Part shown: piece after piece, positions 29,136 to 39,686 of the stretch
Numbering within the stretch: the first letter of the stretch is position 1
How the letters are laid out: each line of letters opens with the position of its first letter
Origin: Enterobacter mori
GTDB lineage: Bacteria > Pseudomonadota > Gammaproteobacteria > Enterobacterales > Enterobacteriaceae
Reading direction: 5' to 3'
DNA: 64,000 bases
Assembly: GCF_025244905.1 (NCBI RefSeq)
Contig: NZ_CP104285.1
Span: forward strand, 3,782,001 to 3,846,000
Notes under the pieces: model-generated
Told to the model about the DNA's origin: nothing
Databases searched by the model: none
Seen by the model: the letters and a program-made list of their open reading frames with translations, nothing else
Position numbers and translations under genes: made by a program

Positions 29136-29738
29136 ATGAGAGCCTTTATTGCCTTGCTTCTGCTGTCTTTATCCACCTTCAGCGTCGCCGCGCCGTCAGA
29201 TGACGCGTCCAGTGACCAGCTGGCTAAACTGCTGTTCAACGACCCCAATAGCCCGCGTACCGGCGCGAAAGCGCCAAAGCTGATTATTGTCTCTTTCACT
29301 GACTACAACTGCCCTTACTGCAAGCAGTTCGACCCCATGCTGGAGAAAATCGTGCGTGATAACCCGGACGTGCAGCTCATCGTTAAGCTGTTACCGTTCA
29401 AGGGCCAAAGCTCGGTGAATGCGGCAAAAGCGGCGCTTTCAGTATGGCAGCAACAGCCTGATAAATTCTGGGCGCTGCACCAGCGGTTGATGATGAAAAA
29501 AGGGTATCACGACGATGCCAGCATCGCGGCGGCTCAGGCAAAAACCGGGACAGACAGCATTAAGACGGAGGATAAAACCATGGACTCTCTGAAAATGAAC
29601 CTGATCCTGTCGCAGGTGCTGAACATTCAGGGCACCCCGGCAACCATCATTGGCGATCAGATGGTCGCCGGGGCTATTCCTTATGACGATCTGGAGGCGC
29701 TGGTGAAAGAACAGCTGACGCAAGCCCGTGGCCAGTAA
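29136..29738 (+). CDS. scsC: ScsC, periplasmic thioredoxin-fold protein
   Basis: A 200-residue DsbA-like protein starting at ATG 29136, one base after the scsB stop; an earlier in-frame ATG inside scsB would spoil the signal peptide. The signal peptide MRAFIALLLLSLSTFSVAA is followed by a thioredoxin domain with active site DYNCPYCKQF (Cys59, Cys62) and a cis-Pro region (IQGTPATIIGD). Homologues act as disulfide isomerase or reductase and bind copper, and are reduced by ScsB. The end overlaps the scsD start. Confidence 0.9.
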   Translation: MRAFIALLLLSLSTFSVAAPSDDASSDQLAKLLFNDPNSPRTGAKAPKLIIVSFTDYNCPYCKQFDPMLEKIVRDNPDVQLIVKLLPFKGQSSVNAAKAALSVWQQQPDKFWALHQRLMMKKGYHDDASIAAAQAKTGTDSIKTEDKTMDSLKMNLILSQVLNIQGTPATIIGDQMVAGAIPYDDLEALVKEQLTQARGQ

Positions 29739-30228
29739 GCTCCCGCGCCTGGTGCGCGAGCTGGCAATGTGGCTGCTGATCGGCGTTGCCGTGAGCCTGG
29801 CGGTAGATTATTTCCGCCAGCCCACCCTGCCGCAGAATTTCGCCTCAGCCGCGCTGCAAACGCTCGACGGTCAGCCCGTCGACCTTATCGCCATGAGTGA
29901 GGAACGTCCGCTGCTGGTGTACGTCTGGGCAACCTGGTGTGGCGTATGCCGCTACACCACGCCATCCGTAGCGGCACTTGCCGCAGAAGGTGGTAACGTG
30001 ATGTCAGTTGCACTGCGCTCCGGTGATAACGCCACGCTGGAGAGATGGCTGGCGAAGAAGAAGCTGGCGTTACCCACGATCAGCGACGCCAGCGGAAGCC
30101 TGTCTCGCCAGTGGGACGTGCAGGTCACGCCCACGCTGGTGGTGATCTCTCACGGGGAGGTGAAGTCGATCACCACCGGCTGGACCAGCAGTTGGGGCAT
30201 GCGCCTGCGGCTGTGGCTGGCGTCGTAG
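29728..30228 (+). CDS. scsD: ScsD, membrane-anchored thioredoxin-like (TlpA) protein
   Basis: A 166-residue protein with a single N-terminal transmembrane anchor (about 13-28) and a TlpA/ResA-type thioredoxin domain facing the periplasm, with WATWCGVCRYT (Cys71, Cys74) and cis-Pro VTPTLVV. The start is GTG 29728, overlapping the last 11 bases of scsC, so translation is coupled. It completes the scs thiol-redox set. It is convergent with ygfF, with only 3 bases between the stops and no terminator hairpin. Confidence 0.88.
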   Translation: MASKLPRLVRELAMWLLIGVAVSLAVDYFRQPTLPQNFASAALQTLDGQPVDLIAMSEERPLLVYVWATWCGVCRYTTPSVAALAAEGGNVMSVALRSGDNATLERWLAKKKLALPTISDASGSLSRQWDVQVTPTLVVISHGEVKSITTGWTSSWGMRLRLWLAS

Positions 30229-30231
30229 CCG

Positions 30232-30975
30232 TTACTTTCCGCCCGCCAGCCCCAGGAAGCTGCCGGTCACGTAGGAGGCTTTGTCGCTCAGCAGCCAGGT
30301 AATGGCCTGAGCGACTTCCTCTGGCTGGCCGCCGCGCTGCATGGGCAGCATGGATTTCACCCGATCCACACGTCCCGGCTCGCCGCCGGAGGCGTGGATA
30401 TCGGTATAGATCAGCCCTGGGCGTACGCAGTTGACGCGAATACCCTGCGCTGCCACCTCCAGCGATAATCCCGTCGTCAGCGAGTCCACCGCCCCTTTGG
30501 AGGCAGCGTAATCCACATATTCCCCCGGCGCGCCCAGGCGGGAGGCTGCGGAAGAGACGTTCACTATCGCGCCTCCTTTACCACCATGTTTGTGCGACAT
30601 ACGCTTTACCGCCTCGCGACAGCAGAGAAAATAGCCCGTGACGTTGGTGGCCAGCACGCGGTTGATGCGCTCGGCTGAAAGACTTTCAATGGTCGACTGC
30701 TCGAACAGAATACCCGCGTTGTTCACCAGCGCCGTTAGCGGCTCGCCTTCACGATCGATACTGTCAAACATCGCCATAACCTGCGCTTCATCGCTGATAT
30801 CCGCGCGCACGGCAAACGCTTTACCACCAGCCTCAACAATCTGATTGATCACGTCCGTCGCGGCCTTGATGTTATGGTGAAAATTCACCGCCACGGTGTA
30901 GCCTTCGCGTGCCAGCTGCAGTGCAGTGGCTTTACCAATGCCCCGGCTCGCGCCGGTGACGAGTGCAATTGCCAT
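30232..30975 (-). CDS. ygfF: YgfF, short-chain dehydrogenase/reductase
   Basis: A 247-residue SDR with the NAD(P)-binding TGASRGIGKAT (about 7-17), NNAG (about 87) and an intact catalytic Ser...Tyr-x3-Lys (NVSSAASR and YAASKGAVD). The glucose-dehydrogenase-like reaction suggested for the E. coli protein is only predicted. It sits between the scs genes and gcvP, and in E. coli it is next to gcvP as well. A REP follows its start on the gcvP side. Compare the other SDR at 61083-61877, which lacks these catalytic residues. Confidence 0.9.
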   Translation of the reverse strand: MAIALVTGASRGIGKATALQLAREGYTVAVNFHHNIKAATDVINQIVEAGGKAFAVRADISDEAQVMAMFDSIDREGEPLTALVNNAGILFEQSTIESLSAERINRVLATNVTGYFLCCREAVKRMSHKHGGKGGAIVNVSSAASRLGAPGEYVDYAASKGAVDSLTTGLSLEVAAQGIRVNCVRPGLIYTDIHASGGEPGRVDRVKSMLPMQRGGQPEEVAQAITWLLSDKASYVTGSFLGLAGGK

Positions 30976-30995
30976 TCGCTTCTCCCAATAAAAAA

Positions 30996-31027
30996 GCCGG
31001 GTGGCGGCTTCGCCTTACCCGGCCTAC
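30996..31027. repeat. REP palindrome between ygfF and gcvP
   Basis: GCCGGGTGGCGGC, loop, then GCCTTACCCGGCCTAC. It lies downstream of the gcvP stop, a usual position for mRNA 3'-end protection. Confidence 0.9.
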
Positions 31028-31045
31028 GTTACTCCATCAGCAATA

Positions 31046-33919
31046 TTACTGGTATTCGCTCATCGGCACGCAGGAGCAGAACAGGTTACGGTCGCCGTAG
31101 ACGTCATCGAGACGCTTCACGGTCGGCCAGTATTTGTTTGCCACGCCTGCCGGGAAGACCGCCAGCTCGCGGGAATAACCGTGGTTCCACTCTGCGACCA
31201 TCTCGTGCTGGGTGTGCGGGGCGTTAACCAGCGGGTTATCTTCCAGCGTCCATTCGCCGTCCTGCACGCGGTCGATCTCCATGCGGATGGCCAGCATCGC
31301 ATCGATAAAGCGGTCCAGCTCGGCTTTACTTTCAGATTCCGTTGGCTCCACCATCAGCGTACCCGCAACCGGGAACGACATGGTTGGCGCGTGGAAGCCG
31401 TAGTCGATCAGACGCTTGGCGATATCCAGTTCGCTAATACCGCTCTGCTCTTTCAGCGGACGGATATCGAGGATGCACTCGTGCGCCACGCGACCGTCGC
31501 GGCCGGTATAGAGCACCGGGAAGGCAGACTTCAGGCGAGTCGCAATATAGTTGGCGTTGAGGATCGCCACCTGGCTCGCCTGTTTCAGCCCTTCCGCGCC
31601 CATCATGCGGATGTACATCCAGCTGATTGGCAGGATAGAGGCGCTACCGAACGGTGCCGCCGAGACCGCTCCCTGACGGGTCAGCATGCCTTCAATCTGC
31701 ACCACGCTGTGGCCTGGAACAAACGGTGCCAGGTGCGCTTTCACGCCGATTGGGCCCATACCTGGGCCGCCACCGCCGTGCGGGATGCAGAAGGTTTTGT
31801 GCAGGTTCAGGTGCGACACGTCCGCGCCGATAAAGCCCGGAGAGGTAATGCCCACCTGAGCGTTCATGTTCGCGCCGTCGAGGTATACCTGACCGCCAAA
31901 CTGGTGCACCACTTCGCACACTTCACGGATGGTCTCTTCGTACACGCCGTGGGTGGACGGGTAGGTCACCATAATGCAGGAGAGCTTGTCGCCCGCCTGC
32001 TCGGCTTTCGCGCGCAGGTCGGCCAGATCGATGTTGCCGTTCTTATCACACGCCACCACCACCACTTCCATGCCCGCCATCTGGGCAGAGGCCGGGTTGG
32101 TACCGTGGGCGGAGCTTGGGATCAGGCAGATATCGCGGTGGCCTTCGTTACGGCTTTCGTGATAGTGACGGATCGCCAGCAGGCCCGCGTATTCACCCTG
32201 CGCGCCGGAGTTCGGCTGCATGCAGAGCGCGTCGTAACCGGTCAGCTTCACCAGCCAGTCGGAAAGCTGGTTGATCATCATGTGATAACCTTCCGCCTGT
32301 TCTGGCGGGCAGAACGGGTGCAGCTCGGAGAACTCAGGCCAGGTAATCGGGATCATCTCTGCCGCGGCGTTCAGCTTCATGGTGCAGGAGCCCAGCGGGA
32401 TCATCGCCTGGTTCAGCGCCAAATCCTTGCGCTCCAGAGAGTGCATATAGCGCATCATCTCGGTTTCGCTGTGGTAGCGATTAAAGACCGGGTGCGTCAG
32501 GATCGCATCGTTACGCAGCATGCTTTCCTGAATGGAGCGGCTGTCGAGCGCGACCTCTTTGTCGAGCGTATCAACGTCCAGACCGTGCGCGTCGCCCAGC
32601 AACACGCTGAACAGGTTCAGGATATCGTCACGGGTGGTGCTTTCATCCAGCGTAATGCCGACGGCGTTATGAATGTCGCTGCGCAGGTTGATTTCTGCTG
32701 CATCCGCACGCGCCAGCACGGCCGCTTTGTCCGCCACGTCCACGCACAGGGTGTCGAAGTAGTGCGCGTGGCGCAGCTTGAGGCCTTTCTGCTGCAGACC
32801 GCAGGCCAGAATATCGGCCAGTCGGTGAATGCGGCTGGCAATACGCTTCAGGCCAGCTGGTCCGTGGAACACGGCGTACAGGCTGGCGATGTTTGCCAGC
32901 AGAACCTGCGAGGTACAGATGTTGGAGTTCGCTTTCTCGCGGCGGATGTGCTGCTCGCGAGTCTGCATCGCCATGCGCAGCGCGGTGTTACCGGCAGCAT
33001 CTTTTGAGACGCCGATAATACGGCCTGGCATGGAACGTTTGAATTCATCTTTCGCGCCGAAGAACGCTGCGTGCGGGCCGCCGTAGCCCATCGGCACGCC
33101 GAAGCGTTGCGCAGAGCCGAACACGATATCCGCGCCCTGTTTGCCCGGCGCCGTCAGCAGCACCAGCGCCATAAAATCGGCGGCAACGCTAACGATCACC
33201 TTGCGGGACTTCAGCTCGGCAATCAGCGCGCCGTAGTCGTGTACTTCGCCGGTGGTGCCTACCTGCTGCAGCAGCACGCCAAAGACGTCCTGATGATCCA
33301 GCACTTTGTCTGCGTCATCGACGATCACGTCAAAGCCGAAGGTTTCCGCACGGGTGCGCACCACATCCAGCGTCTGCGGATGCACGTCCGCCGCCACGAA
33401 GAAGCGGTTGGCATTTTTCAGCTTGCTCACGCGCTTCGCCATCGCCATCGCTTCGGCGGCGGCGGTCGCTTCATCCAGCAGCGAAGCGGAGGCGATGTCC
33501 ATCCCGGTCAGATCCAGCGTCACCTGCTGGAAGTTCAGCAGCGCTTCCAGACGGCCCTGAGACACTTCTGGCTGATACGGAGTGTAAGCGGTGTACCAGC
33601 CCGGGTTTTCCAGCATATTGCGCAGGATAACCGGCGGCAACTGCACGTTGGTGTAGCCCATGCCAATGTAAGACTTATAGCGCTTGTTGAGGCCTGCGAT
33701 AGCCTTCAGCTCCGCCAGCGCGGCGAATTCCGTGGTGGCTTCCCCCACCTGAGGCGGCGTGGCAAGCTGGATGTCTTTTGGCACAATCTGGCCGATCAGT
33801 GCGTTTAATGAATCCGCGCCAACTGTCTTCAGCATCTCCTGCTGTTGCTGAGCATCCGGCCCAATGTGACGTTCAATGAAGGCGCCACGGTTTTCAAGCT
33901 GGCTTAAAGTCTGTGTCAT
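31046..33919 (-). CDS. gcvP: Glycine dehydrogenase (decarboxylating), P-protein
   Basis: A 957-residue PLP enzyme, the same length as in E. coli. The cofactor Lys is in [13 protein letters not shown], followed by the glycine-rich [11 protein letters not shown] loop. The N-terminal half is the catalytically inactive duplicate domain. It decarboxylates glycine and transfers the aminomethyl group to lipoyl-GcvH. It is last in gcvT-gcvH-gcvP, separated from gcvH by a two-unit BIME that may lower or stabilise the distal mRNA. Confidence 0.97.
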   Translation of the reverse strand: MTQTLSQLENRGAFIERHIGPDAQQQQEMLKTVGADSLNALIGQIVPKDIQLATPPQVGEATTEFAALAELKAIAGLNKRYKSYIGMGYTNVQLPPVILRNMLENPGWYTAYTPYQPEVSQGRLEALLNFQQVTLDLTGMDIASASLLDEATAAAEAMAMAKRVSKLKNANRFFVAADVHPQTLDVVRTRAETFGFDVIVDDADKVLDHQDVFGVLLQQVGTTGEVHDYGALIAELKSRKVIVSVAADFMALVLLTAPGKQGADIVFGSAQRFGVPMGYGGPHAAFFGAKDEFKRSMPGRIIGVSKDAAGNTALRMAMQTREQHIRREKANSNICTSQVLLANIASLYAVFHGPAGLKRIASRIHRLADILACGLQQKGLKLRHAHYFDTLCVDVADKAAVLARADAAEINLRSDIHNAVGITLDESTTRDDILNLFSVLLGDAHGLDVDTLDKEVALDSRSIQESMLRNDAILTHPVFNRYHSETEMMRYMHSLERKDLALNQAMIPLGSCTMKLNAAAEMIPITWPEFSELHPFCPPEQAEGYHMMINQLSDWLVKLTGYDALCMQPNSGAQGEYAGLLAIRHYHESRNEGHRDICLIPSSAHGTNPASAQMAGMEVVVVACDKNGNIDLADLRAKAEQAGDKLSCIMVTYPSTHGVYEETIREVCEVVHQFGGQVYLDGANMNAQVGITSPGFIGADVSHLNLHKTFCIPHGGGGPGMGPIGVKAHLAPFVPGHSVVQIEGMLTRQGAVSAAPFGSASILPISWMYIRMMGAEGLKQASQVAILNANYIATRLKSAFPVLYTGRDGRVAHECILDIRPLKEQSGISELDIAKRLIDYGFHAPTMSFPVAGTLMVEPTESESKAELDRFIDAMLAIRMEIDRVQDGEWTLEDNPLVNAPHTQHEMVAEWNHGYSRELAVFPAGVANKYWPTVKRLDDVYGDRNLFCSCVPMSEYQ

Positions 33920-33971
33920 GAGCGATGGTTCCTGAAACGTGCAGTGAATCGTAGTTATCTGTAACGCTGTT

Positions 33972-34040
33972 GCCCGGTGGCGCTAACGCTTACCGGGCCT
34001 ACGTTGACCTGTAGGCCGGATAAGCGCAGCGCCATCCGGC
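33972..34040. repeat. BIME: two inverted REP units between gcvH and gcvP
   Basis: The first unit, 33972-34002, starts GCCCGGTGGCGC and ends TACCGGGCCTA. The second, 34011-34040, starts GTAGGCCGGATAAGCG and ends CCATCCGGC. They lie inside the operon, in the gcvH-gcvP gap. Confidence 0.9.
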
Positions 34041-34046
34041 ACAACG

Positions 34047-34436
34047 TTATTCGTCTTCCAGTAGTGCTTCGTATGCGGTCGCATCCAGCAGCGCGGCAAC
34101 CTGCGCTTCATCGCTGGCTTTGATCTTGAAGATCCAGCCGCCTTCATACGGCTCGCTGTTCACCAGCTCTGGCGAATCGCTCAGCGCGTCGTTGACGGCA
34201 ACGATTTCGCCGCTCACAGGGGCGTAAATATCAGAAGCCGCTTTTACGGACTCCGCCACGGCACAGTCGTCGCCCGCGCTAACGGTCGTGCCCACGTCAG
34301 GCAGGTCAACAAACACCATGTCGCCCAGCAGCTCTTGCGCGTGCTCGGTGATCCCTACGGTGTAAGTGCCGTCCGCCTCTTTGCGCAGCCACTCGTGTTC
34401 TTTGCTGTATTTCAGTTCTGCTGGCACATTGCTCAT
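34047..34436 (-). CDS. gcvH: Glycine cleavage system H-protein
   Basis: A 129-residue lipoyl carrier. The modified Lys65 lies in [13 protein letters not shown], in the standard beta-hairpin. It shuttles the aminomethyl group between P, T and L proteins. It lies 23 bases after gcvT and is followed by the BIME and gcvP. Confidence 0.97.
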   Translation of the reverse strand: MSNVPAELKYSKEHEWLRKEADGTYTVGITEHAQELLGDMVFVDLPDVGTTVSAGDDCAVAESVKAASDIYAPVSGEIVAVNDALSDSPELVNSEPYEGGWIFKIKASDEAQVAALLDATAYEALLEDE

Positions 34437-34459
34437 TGAAGTTCTCCTGATAAAAATGA

Positions 34460-35554
34460 TTAGGCGACCGGCTTACCGGCGCGAACAAAAATCGGTTTGG
34501 TCACGTTGACCGGCATTTCGCGGTTGCGGATTTGCACCACCGCCGTTTCGCCAATGCCCGCCGGCACGCGTGCCAGTGCAATACTGTAGCCCAGCGTCGG
34601 GGAGAAGGACCCGCTGGTGATCACGCCTTCGCGATGATTGCCGTCGGCATCGGTGAAGCGTACCGGCAGTTCGCCGCGCAGCACGCCTTTTTCCGTCATC
34701 ACCAGGCCAACCAGCTGCTCAGTGCCCTTCTCGCGCTGCATTTCCAGCGCCTCACGGCCAATAAAGTCGCGATCAGCCGGTTCCCATGCGATGGTCCAGC
34801 CCATGTTGGCGGCCAACGGAGAGACGCTTTCGTCCATCTCCTGACCGTAGAGGTTCATCCCCGCTTCAAGACGCAGCGTATCGCGCGCACCCAGACCCGC
34901 AGGCTTCACGCCCGCTTCCACCAGCGCACGCCAGAAATCAGCGGCCTTCTCGTTTGGCATCGCAATTTCGTAGCCTGCTTCACCGGTGTAGCCGGTGGTG
35001 GCGATAAACAGATCGCCCGCCTGCACGCCGAAGAACGGTTTCATGCCTTCGGTTGCTTTGCGCTGCTCGTCGGTAAACAGAGACGCGGCTTTCGCCTGCG
35101 CGTTCGGCCCCTGCACGGCGATCAGCGACAGATCGTCACGGACGGTGATGTCGATGGCATAAGGTTCGGCGTGTTGGGTGATCCAGGAGAGGTCTTTTTC
35201 GCGGGTGGCGGAGTTTACAACGAGGCGGAAGAAATCTTCAGTGAAGTAATAGACGATAAGGTCATCAATCACGCCGCCCGAGGCATTCAGCATGCCGGTA
35301 TAGAGCGCTTTGCCCGGCGTCTTCAGTTTAGCGACGTCGTTTGCCAGCAGATAACGCAAGAACTCCCGGGTGCGGCTACCGCGCAGATCGACAATCGTCA
35401 TGTGGGACACGTCGAACATACCGGCATCGGTGCGCACCGCGTGGTGCTCATCAATCTGCGAGCCGTAGTGCAGCGGCATCATCCAGCCATGGAAGTCCAC
35501 CATGCGGGCGCCGCATAACACGTGTTGTTCGTACAAAGGAGTCTGTTGAGCCAT
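34460..35554 (-). CDS. gcvT: Aminomethyltransferase, glycine cleavage T-protein
   Basis: A 364-residue folate enzyme, the first gene of gcvTHP. Folate-site motifs such as [13 protein letters not shown] (Asp in contact with tetrahydrofolate), [11 protein letters not shown] and [14 protein letters not shown] are present. It releases ammonia and makes 5,10-methylene-tetrahydrofolate. It is paralogous to YgfZ, also in this window. The upstream 397 bases hold the control region, including a PurR-like box. Confidence 0.97.
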   Translation of the reverse strand: MAQQTPLYEQHVLCGARMVDFHGWMMPLHYGSQIDEHHAVRTDAGMFDVSHMTIVDLRGSRTREFLRYLLANDVAKLKTPGKALYTGMLNASGGVIDDLIVYYFTEDFFRLVVNSATREKDLSWITQHAEPYAIDITVRDDLSLIAVQGPNAQAKAASLFTDEQRKATEGMKPFFGVQAGDLFIATTGYTGEAGYEIAMPNEKAADFWRALVEAGVKPAGLGARDTLRLEAGMNLYGQEMDESVSPLAANMGWTIAWEPADRDFIGREALEMQREKGTEQLVGLVMTEKGVLRGELPVRFTDADGNHREGVITSGSFSPTLGYSIALARVPAGIGETAVVQIRNREMPVNVTKPIFVRAGKPVA

Positions 35555-35951
35555 CTTGTCCTCGTTGAAAAATTCACCGTGAAACCCGGTATCGGCCTCG
35601 TTCCCGAATGCCGACGCAAACGTTCTCTTTTACCTGAACTTACCACCGAAACCGGCGGTTAACCATAAGGTAAAACGGGTCATCACATTAGCTTATGACC
35701 AAAAAACGCTGGAAAGCCTACAGAGTTATTCACTGGAAAAATGCGATTAACCCCGCACAAAATTAACAATGATCTAACAGGATTTAGCACATGGTGATAT
35801 TTCGTGCGGAAAAACGGGCCGATTTTCCGCATCGGGAAAAACACGACATTAGTTAATCTAATGCGAAAAATGACGTGGAATTAGATTATTTCAAACGAGG
35901 GAATTTCCCCGGCGCAGAAGCCGGGAAAATAAAGTGTGACGGGGATCTAAG
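35555..35951 (-). promoter_or_regulatory. gcvTHP control region
   Basis: About 400 bases without a gene between ubiI and gcvT. It is AT-rich in its middle (35640-35890), as expected for the long Lrp- and GcvA-bound gcv promoter region known in E. coli. I can point to one specific site, the PurR-like box at 35614-35629. Lrp and GcvA sites are expected but too degenerate for me to place. Confidence 0.6.
35614..35629. promoter_or_regulatory. PurR box upstream of gcvT
   Basis: ACGCAAACGTTCTCTT differs at one defined position from the PurR consensus ACGCAAACGTTTTCNT. It lies 60 bases before the gcvT start. PurR repression of gcvTHP is established in E. coli. Confidence 0.75.
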
Positions 35952-37154
35952 TTAGCGCAGCCAGTCAGGGAGGTCGTTAAGACCCATCGCCTGGCGGAGA
36001 AGTTGAGGTTTGACGCCAGGAAGCGTATCGGCCAGTTTAAGACCGATATCGCGCAGCAGTTTTTTCGCCGGATTTGCCCCGGCAAACAGCTCGCGGAAGC
36101 CCTGCATCCCCGCCAGCATCATCGCCGCACTGTGCTTGCGGCTGCGCTCATAGCGACGCAGGTAGAGATGCTGACCGATATCTTTCCCTTCGCGATGCAG
36201 ACGACGCAACTCCTCAACCAGCTCCGCCGCGTCCATAAAGCCAAGGTTGACGCCCTGCCCGGCCAGCGGATGAATGGTATGGGCCGCATCGCCCACCAGC
36301 GCCAGACGGTGCGCCGCAAACTGACGCGCGTAACGGCCGGTTAACGGGAACACCTGACGCTCGCTTTCAAGGGTGCACAAGCCAAGGCGGTTATCAAACG
36401 CCATGCACAGCGCCTGGTTAAAGGCATCCGGCGTCGCCTCCTGCATCAGCTGCGCTTTTTCCGGTACCAGAGACCAGACAATCGAGCACAGGTGCGGATC
36501 GGCAAGCGGCAGGAACGCCAGAATGCCGTCGTTGTGGAAAATCTGCCGCGCCACGCCGCCGTGCGGCTCTTCGGTACGGATCGTTGCCACCATCGCATGA
36601 TGGCGGTAATCCCAGAAGGTCAGCGGGATATCGGCTTTATTCCGCAGCCAGGAGTTGGCACCATCGGCACCGACCACCAGACGCGCGGTCAGCATATCGC
36701 CGCTTTGCAGGGTGATAAACGCCTCGTTTTCCCCCCATGCCACCTGCTGGATCTGCGCAGGTGCAACCAGCGTCACGTCGCTGCACTGCTGTGCTTTCTG
36801 CCACAGCGCGTGGTGGATCACCGCATTTTCGATGATGTGACCAAGATGGCTATAGCCCATGCTTTCATCATCAAAGGCTATATGACCAAAGCTGTCTTTA
36901 TCCCACACTTCCATGCCGTGATAGCAACTGGCGCGCTGCGCCACAATATCTGCCCAGACGCCAAGGTGCGTCAGCAATTTCTCGCTGGCGGCATTGATCG
37001 CCGAGACGCGGAGTTCCGGCGGAGCATCCTGCGCGACGGGCTGCGGCGCGTTTTGCTCCAGCACGGCCACGCGAAGGCCGCTGCCCTGTAAACCGCAGGC
37101 CAGCGCCAGCCCGACCATACCGCCGCCAACAATGGCGACATCAACATTTTGCAC
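35952..37154 (-). CDS. ubiI: 2-polyprenylphenol hydroxylase UbiI (VisC)
   Basis: A 400-residue flavoprotein monooxygenase. It has the N-terminal FAD GxGxxG (VAIVGGGMVGLALA), a DG motif (LVVGADGANSWLR) and GDAAHTIHPLAGQGVN near the C-terminus. It hydroxylates C5 of the ubiquinone ring. It is 12 bases after ubiH, a paralogue, in ygfB-pepP-ubiH-ubiI order as in E. coli. Confidence 0.95.
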   Translation of the reverse strand: MQNVDVAIVGGGMVGLALACGLQGSGLRVAVLEQNAPQPVAQDAPPELRVSAINAASEKLLTHLGVWADIVAQRASCYHGMEVWDKDSFGHIAFDDESMGYSHLGHIIENAVIHHALWQKAQQCSDVTLVAPAQIQQVAWGENEAFITLQSGDMLTARLVVGADGANSWLRNKADIPLTFWDYRHHAMVATIRTEEPHGGVARQIFHNDGILAFLPLADPHLCSIVWSLVPEKAQLMQEATPDAFNQALCMAFDNRLGLCTLESERQVFPLTGRYARQFAAHRLALVGDAAHTIHPLAGQGVNLGFMDAAELVEELRRLHREGKDIGQHLYLRRYERSRKHSAAMMLAGMQGFRELFAGANPAKKLLRDIGLKLADTLPGVKPQLLRQAMGLNDLPDWLR

Positions 37155-37166
37155 GATGATAACTCC

Positions 37167-38345
37167 TTAACGCGCGACCCAACCCAGGGTCCGCTGCGCC
37201 AGCACGTCGCGTGCCGGAATGAACAGTTCCATCGCCATCAGCCCGAGGTTGCGACCCGCAACCAGCGGCGCCCAGCGATTGGCGAACAGGTGTACTAAAC
37301 CATCGGTAACGCCGATTGTCGCCTCTTTATCGGCCTGGCGTCGCTTCTGGTAATGGCTTAGCACCGAATAAGCGCCACAATCTTTTTGCTCACCCCATGC
37401 CAGCGCCAGCGACTCGGCCAGGCTCATCACATCCCGCAGCCCAAGGTTAAACCCTTGTCCGGCAATCGGATGTAATGTCTGCGCGGCGTTGCCGACCAGC
37501 GCCACGCGGTGAGAAACGGACTGCGATGCGGTGGTTAACGACAGCGGATAGACCGCACGTTTCCCCGCATGGGTAATACGCCCGAGTCGCCAGCCAAAGG
37601 CTTTCTGCAGCTCGGTACAAAAACGTTCGTCTGACCAGGCCTTCACCTCTTCGGCTTTATCCTGCGGGTGGCACCAGACCAGCGAACAGCGCCCGTCCGA
37701 CATCGGCAGCATTGCCAGCGGGCCGTGCTGCGTGAAGCGCTCAAACGCCCGGCCGTTGTGTTCTGCTGCGGTCGCGACGTTCGCAATGACCGCGACCTGC
37801 CCGTAAGGCTGCTGCCGCCACTCCACGCCGCACTGCGTGCCGAGCGCCGAACGCGAGCCGTCCGCCGCCACCAGAAGCTGACCGTCGAGAACGGTGCCAT
37901 TATCGAGCGCTACGCTCACCGCGTCTTCGCTGCGGCTAAAAGTGGCGACGCGCGCCGGACAGTGTAGCGTGACGCCCGGCGCATCCTGCAACAGACGGAA
38001 CAGGCGCAGGCCGACGTCGTGGAGCTCAACGACCTGACCCAGCGCGTCGATACGGTAGTCATGGGCATCCAGCGTCACAAACCCGGCATGGCCGCGATCG
38101 CTCACGTGCACGGTGTTAATTGCCGTGGCGCAATCGGCGATCGCCTGCCAGATGCCAATGCGGGATAGCTGCTGGCAGGTACCCTGCGCCAGGGCAATGG
38201 CGCGGGAATCAAAACCGGGGTGGTTCGTCGCCTGCGGCGCAACGGCTTCCACGAGATGGACCGGGAGCTGGCCTTTCGTCAGATGCGAAATGGCTAACGC
38301 CAGCGTGGCGCCGGTCATCCCGCCGCCCACGATGATCACGCTCAT
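37167..38345 (-). CDS. ubiH: 2-octaprenyl-6-methoxyphenol hydroxylase UbiH
   Basis: A 392-residue FAD monooxygenase of the UbiH/UbiF family, paralogous to ubiI. Motifs: VIIVGGGMTGATLAL, LLVAADGSRSALG and GNAAQTLHPIAGQGFN. The last has Asn where ubiI has Asp in GDAAHT, the same difference as in E. coli UbiH. It acts at C1 hydroxylation of the quinone ring. Its ATG overlaps the pepP stop (ATGA), so the two are translationally coupled. Confidence 0.95.
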   Translation of the reverse strand: MSVIIVGGGMTGATLALAISHLTKGQLPVHLVEAVAPQATNHPGFDSRAIALAQGTCQQLSRIGIWQAIADCATAINTVHVSDRGHAGFVTLDAHDYRIDALGQVVELHDVGLRLFRLLQDAPGVTLHCPARVATFSRSEDAVSVALDNGTVLDGQLLVAADGSRSALGTQCGVEWRQQPYGQVAVIANVATAAEHNGRAFERFTQHGPLAMLPMSDGRCSLVWCHPQDKAEEVKAWSDERFCTELQKAFGWRLGRITHAGKRAVYPLSLTTASQSVSHRVALVGNAAQTLHPIAGQGFNLGLRDVMSLAESLALAWGEQKDCGAYSVLSHYQKRRQADKEATIGVTDGLVHLFANRWAPLVAGRNLGLMAMELFIPARDVLAQRTLGWVAR

Positions 38346-39661
38346 GCGCGTGCCGCTGCCATCAGCGCCTCAATATCATCGGCGCTCTTCACGACGGTTG
38401 CGGTCAGGTTTTCATTGCCGTTCTCGGTGATCACGATGTCGTCTTCGATACGAATGCCGATCCCGCGGTATTGTTCCGGCACGTCGGCGTCCGGCGCGAT
38501 GTACAGCCCCGGCTCAACGGTTAACACCATGCCCGGCTCCAGCACGCGCGAACGGTCCGTGCCGTACGCGCCAACATCGTGTACATCCAGCCCCAGCCAG
38601 TGGCTCAGCCCATGCATGAAATACGGTCGATGCGCATTTTCAGCAATCAGGGTGTCGACATCCCCTTTCAGGATCCCGAGCCTGACCAGACCGGTAATCA
38701 TGATGCGCACCACTTCACCGGTCACTTCCTGCATGGAGGTTCCGGGGCGATACAGCCTGAGCGCTGTTTCAAGCGACTCCAGGACGATGTCATAAATGGC
38801 GCGCTGGGCCGGTGAGAATTTACCGTTCACCGGGAAGGTACGGGTGATGTCCCCCGCGTAGCCCTGATATTCGCAACCCGCGTCAATCAGCACCAGATCG
38901 CCGTCGCGCAGCGCGCTTTCATTTTCGGTGTAGTGCAGAATGCAGCCGTTTTCCCCTCCGCCAACAATGGTGTTGTAGGAAGGATAACGCGCGCCGTGGC
39001 GGTTAAATTCGTGATGAATTTCGCCCTCAAGCTGGTATTCGAACATGCCGGGACGGCACTTTTCCATGGCGCGAGTGTGGGCCAGGGCGCTGATTTCGCC
39101 CGCGCGACGCAGTACGTTGAGCTCTTCCTCAGACTTAAACAGGCGCATCTCATGCACGACCGGGCGCCAGTCCGTAAGCGTGGCGGGGGCAGACAGGTTC
39201 TGGCGCGAACCTTTACGCAGCTTATCCAGCGCGGTGAAGACAATCTCATCCGCATACGCATATTCGCCCTGCGCGTGGTAGAGCACGTCGAGGCCATTCA
39301 GCAGTTGATAGAGCTGCTGGTTGATTTCGCTAAACGCGAGCGCGCGGTCAACGCCCAGCGTCGCCGGGGCGGCCTCTTGCCCTAAGCGGCGACCAAACCA
39401 GATTTCGGCGGTCAGATCGCGCACGCGATTGAAAATCACGCTGTGGTTGTGGGTGTCATTGCTCTTGATCAGCACCAGTACCGCTTCCGGTTCGTTAAAC
39501 CCGGTGAAGTACCAGAAATCGCTGTTCTGGCGATAGGGGTATTCGCTGTCGGCACTGCGCGTCACTTCGGGCGCGGCAAAAATCAGGGCAGCGCTTCCCG
39601 GCTGCATGCTGGCTAACAGCGCCTGACGACGGCGCAAATACTCTTGATTCGAGATAACCAT
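38342..39661 (-). CDS. pepP: Xaa-Pro aminopeptidase P
   Basis: A 439-residue metalloaminopeptidase. The start is ATG 39661, preceded by AGGAGG at ideal spacing; the frame stays open to 39874 but the extension is not protein-like and overlaps ygfB. Metal ligands: LIDAGCEYQGYAGDITRTF (two Asp), SHWLGLDVHDVG (His), LTVEPGLY (Glu) and IGIRIEDD (Glu). It removes N-terminal residues before proline. Its link to the ubi genes is conserved synteny only. Confidence 0.95.
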   Translation of the reverse strand: MVISNQEYLRRRQALLASMQPGSAALIFAAPEVTRSADSEYPYRQNSDFWYFTGFNEPEAVLVLIKSNDTHNHSVIFNRVRDLTAEIWFGRRLGQEAAPATLGVDRALAFSEINQQLYQLLNGLDVLYHAQGEYAYADEIVFTALDKLRKGSRQNLSAPATLTDWRPVVHEMRLFKSEEELNVLRRAGEISALAHTRAMEKCRPGMFEYQLEGEIHHEFNRHGARYPSYNTIVGGGENGCILHYTENESALRDGDLVLIDAGCEYQGYAGDITRTFPVNGKFSPAQRAIYDIVLESLETALRLYRPGTSMQEVTGEVVRIMITGLVRLGILKGDVDTLIAENAHRPYFMHGLSHWLGLDVHDVGAYGTDRSRVLEPGMVLTVEPGLYIAPDADVPEQYRGIGIRIEDDIVITENGNENLTATVVKSADDIEALMAAARA

Positions 39662-39686
39662 GACACCCTCCTGTGCGTTATTTTTC

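Noticed and set aside
31001..33007. Long open frame of 668 codons on the plus strand opposite gcvP
   Set aside because: It is antisense to a clear, full-length gcvP. The translation is rich in His, Arg, Gln and Val with no domain, the usual shadow of a high-GC gene.
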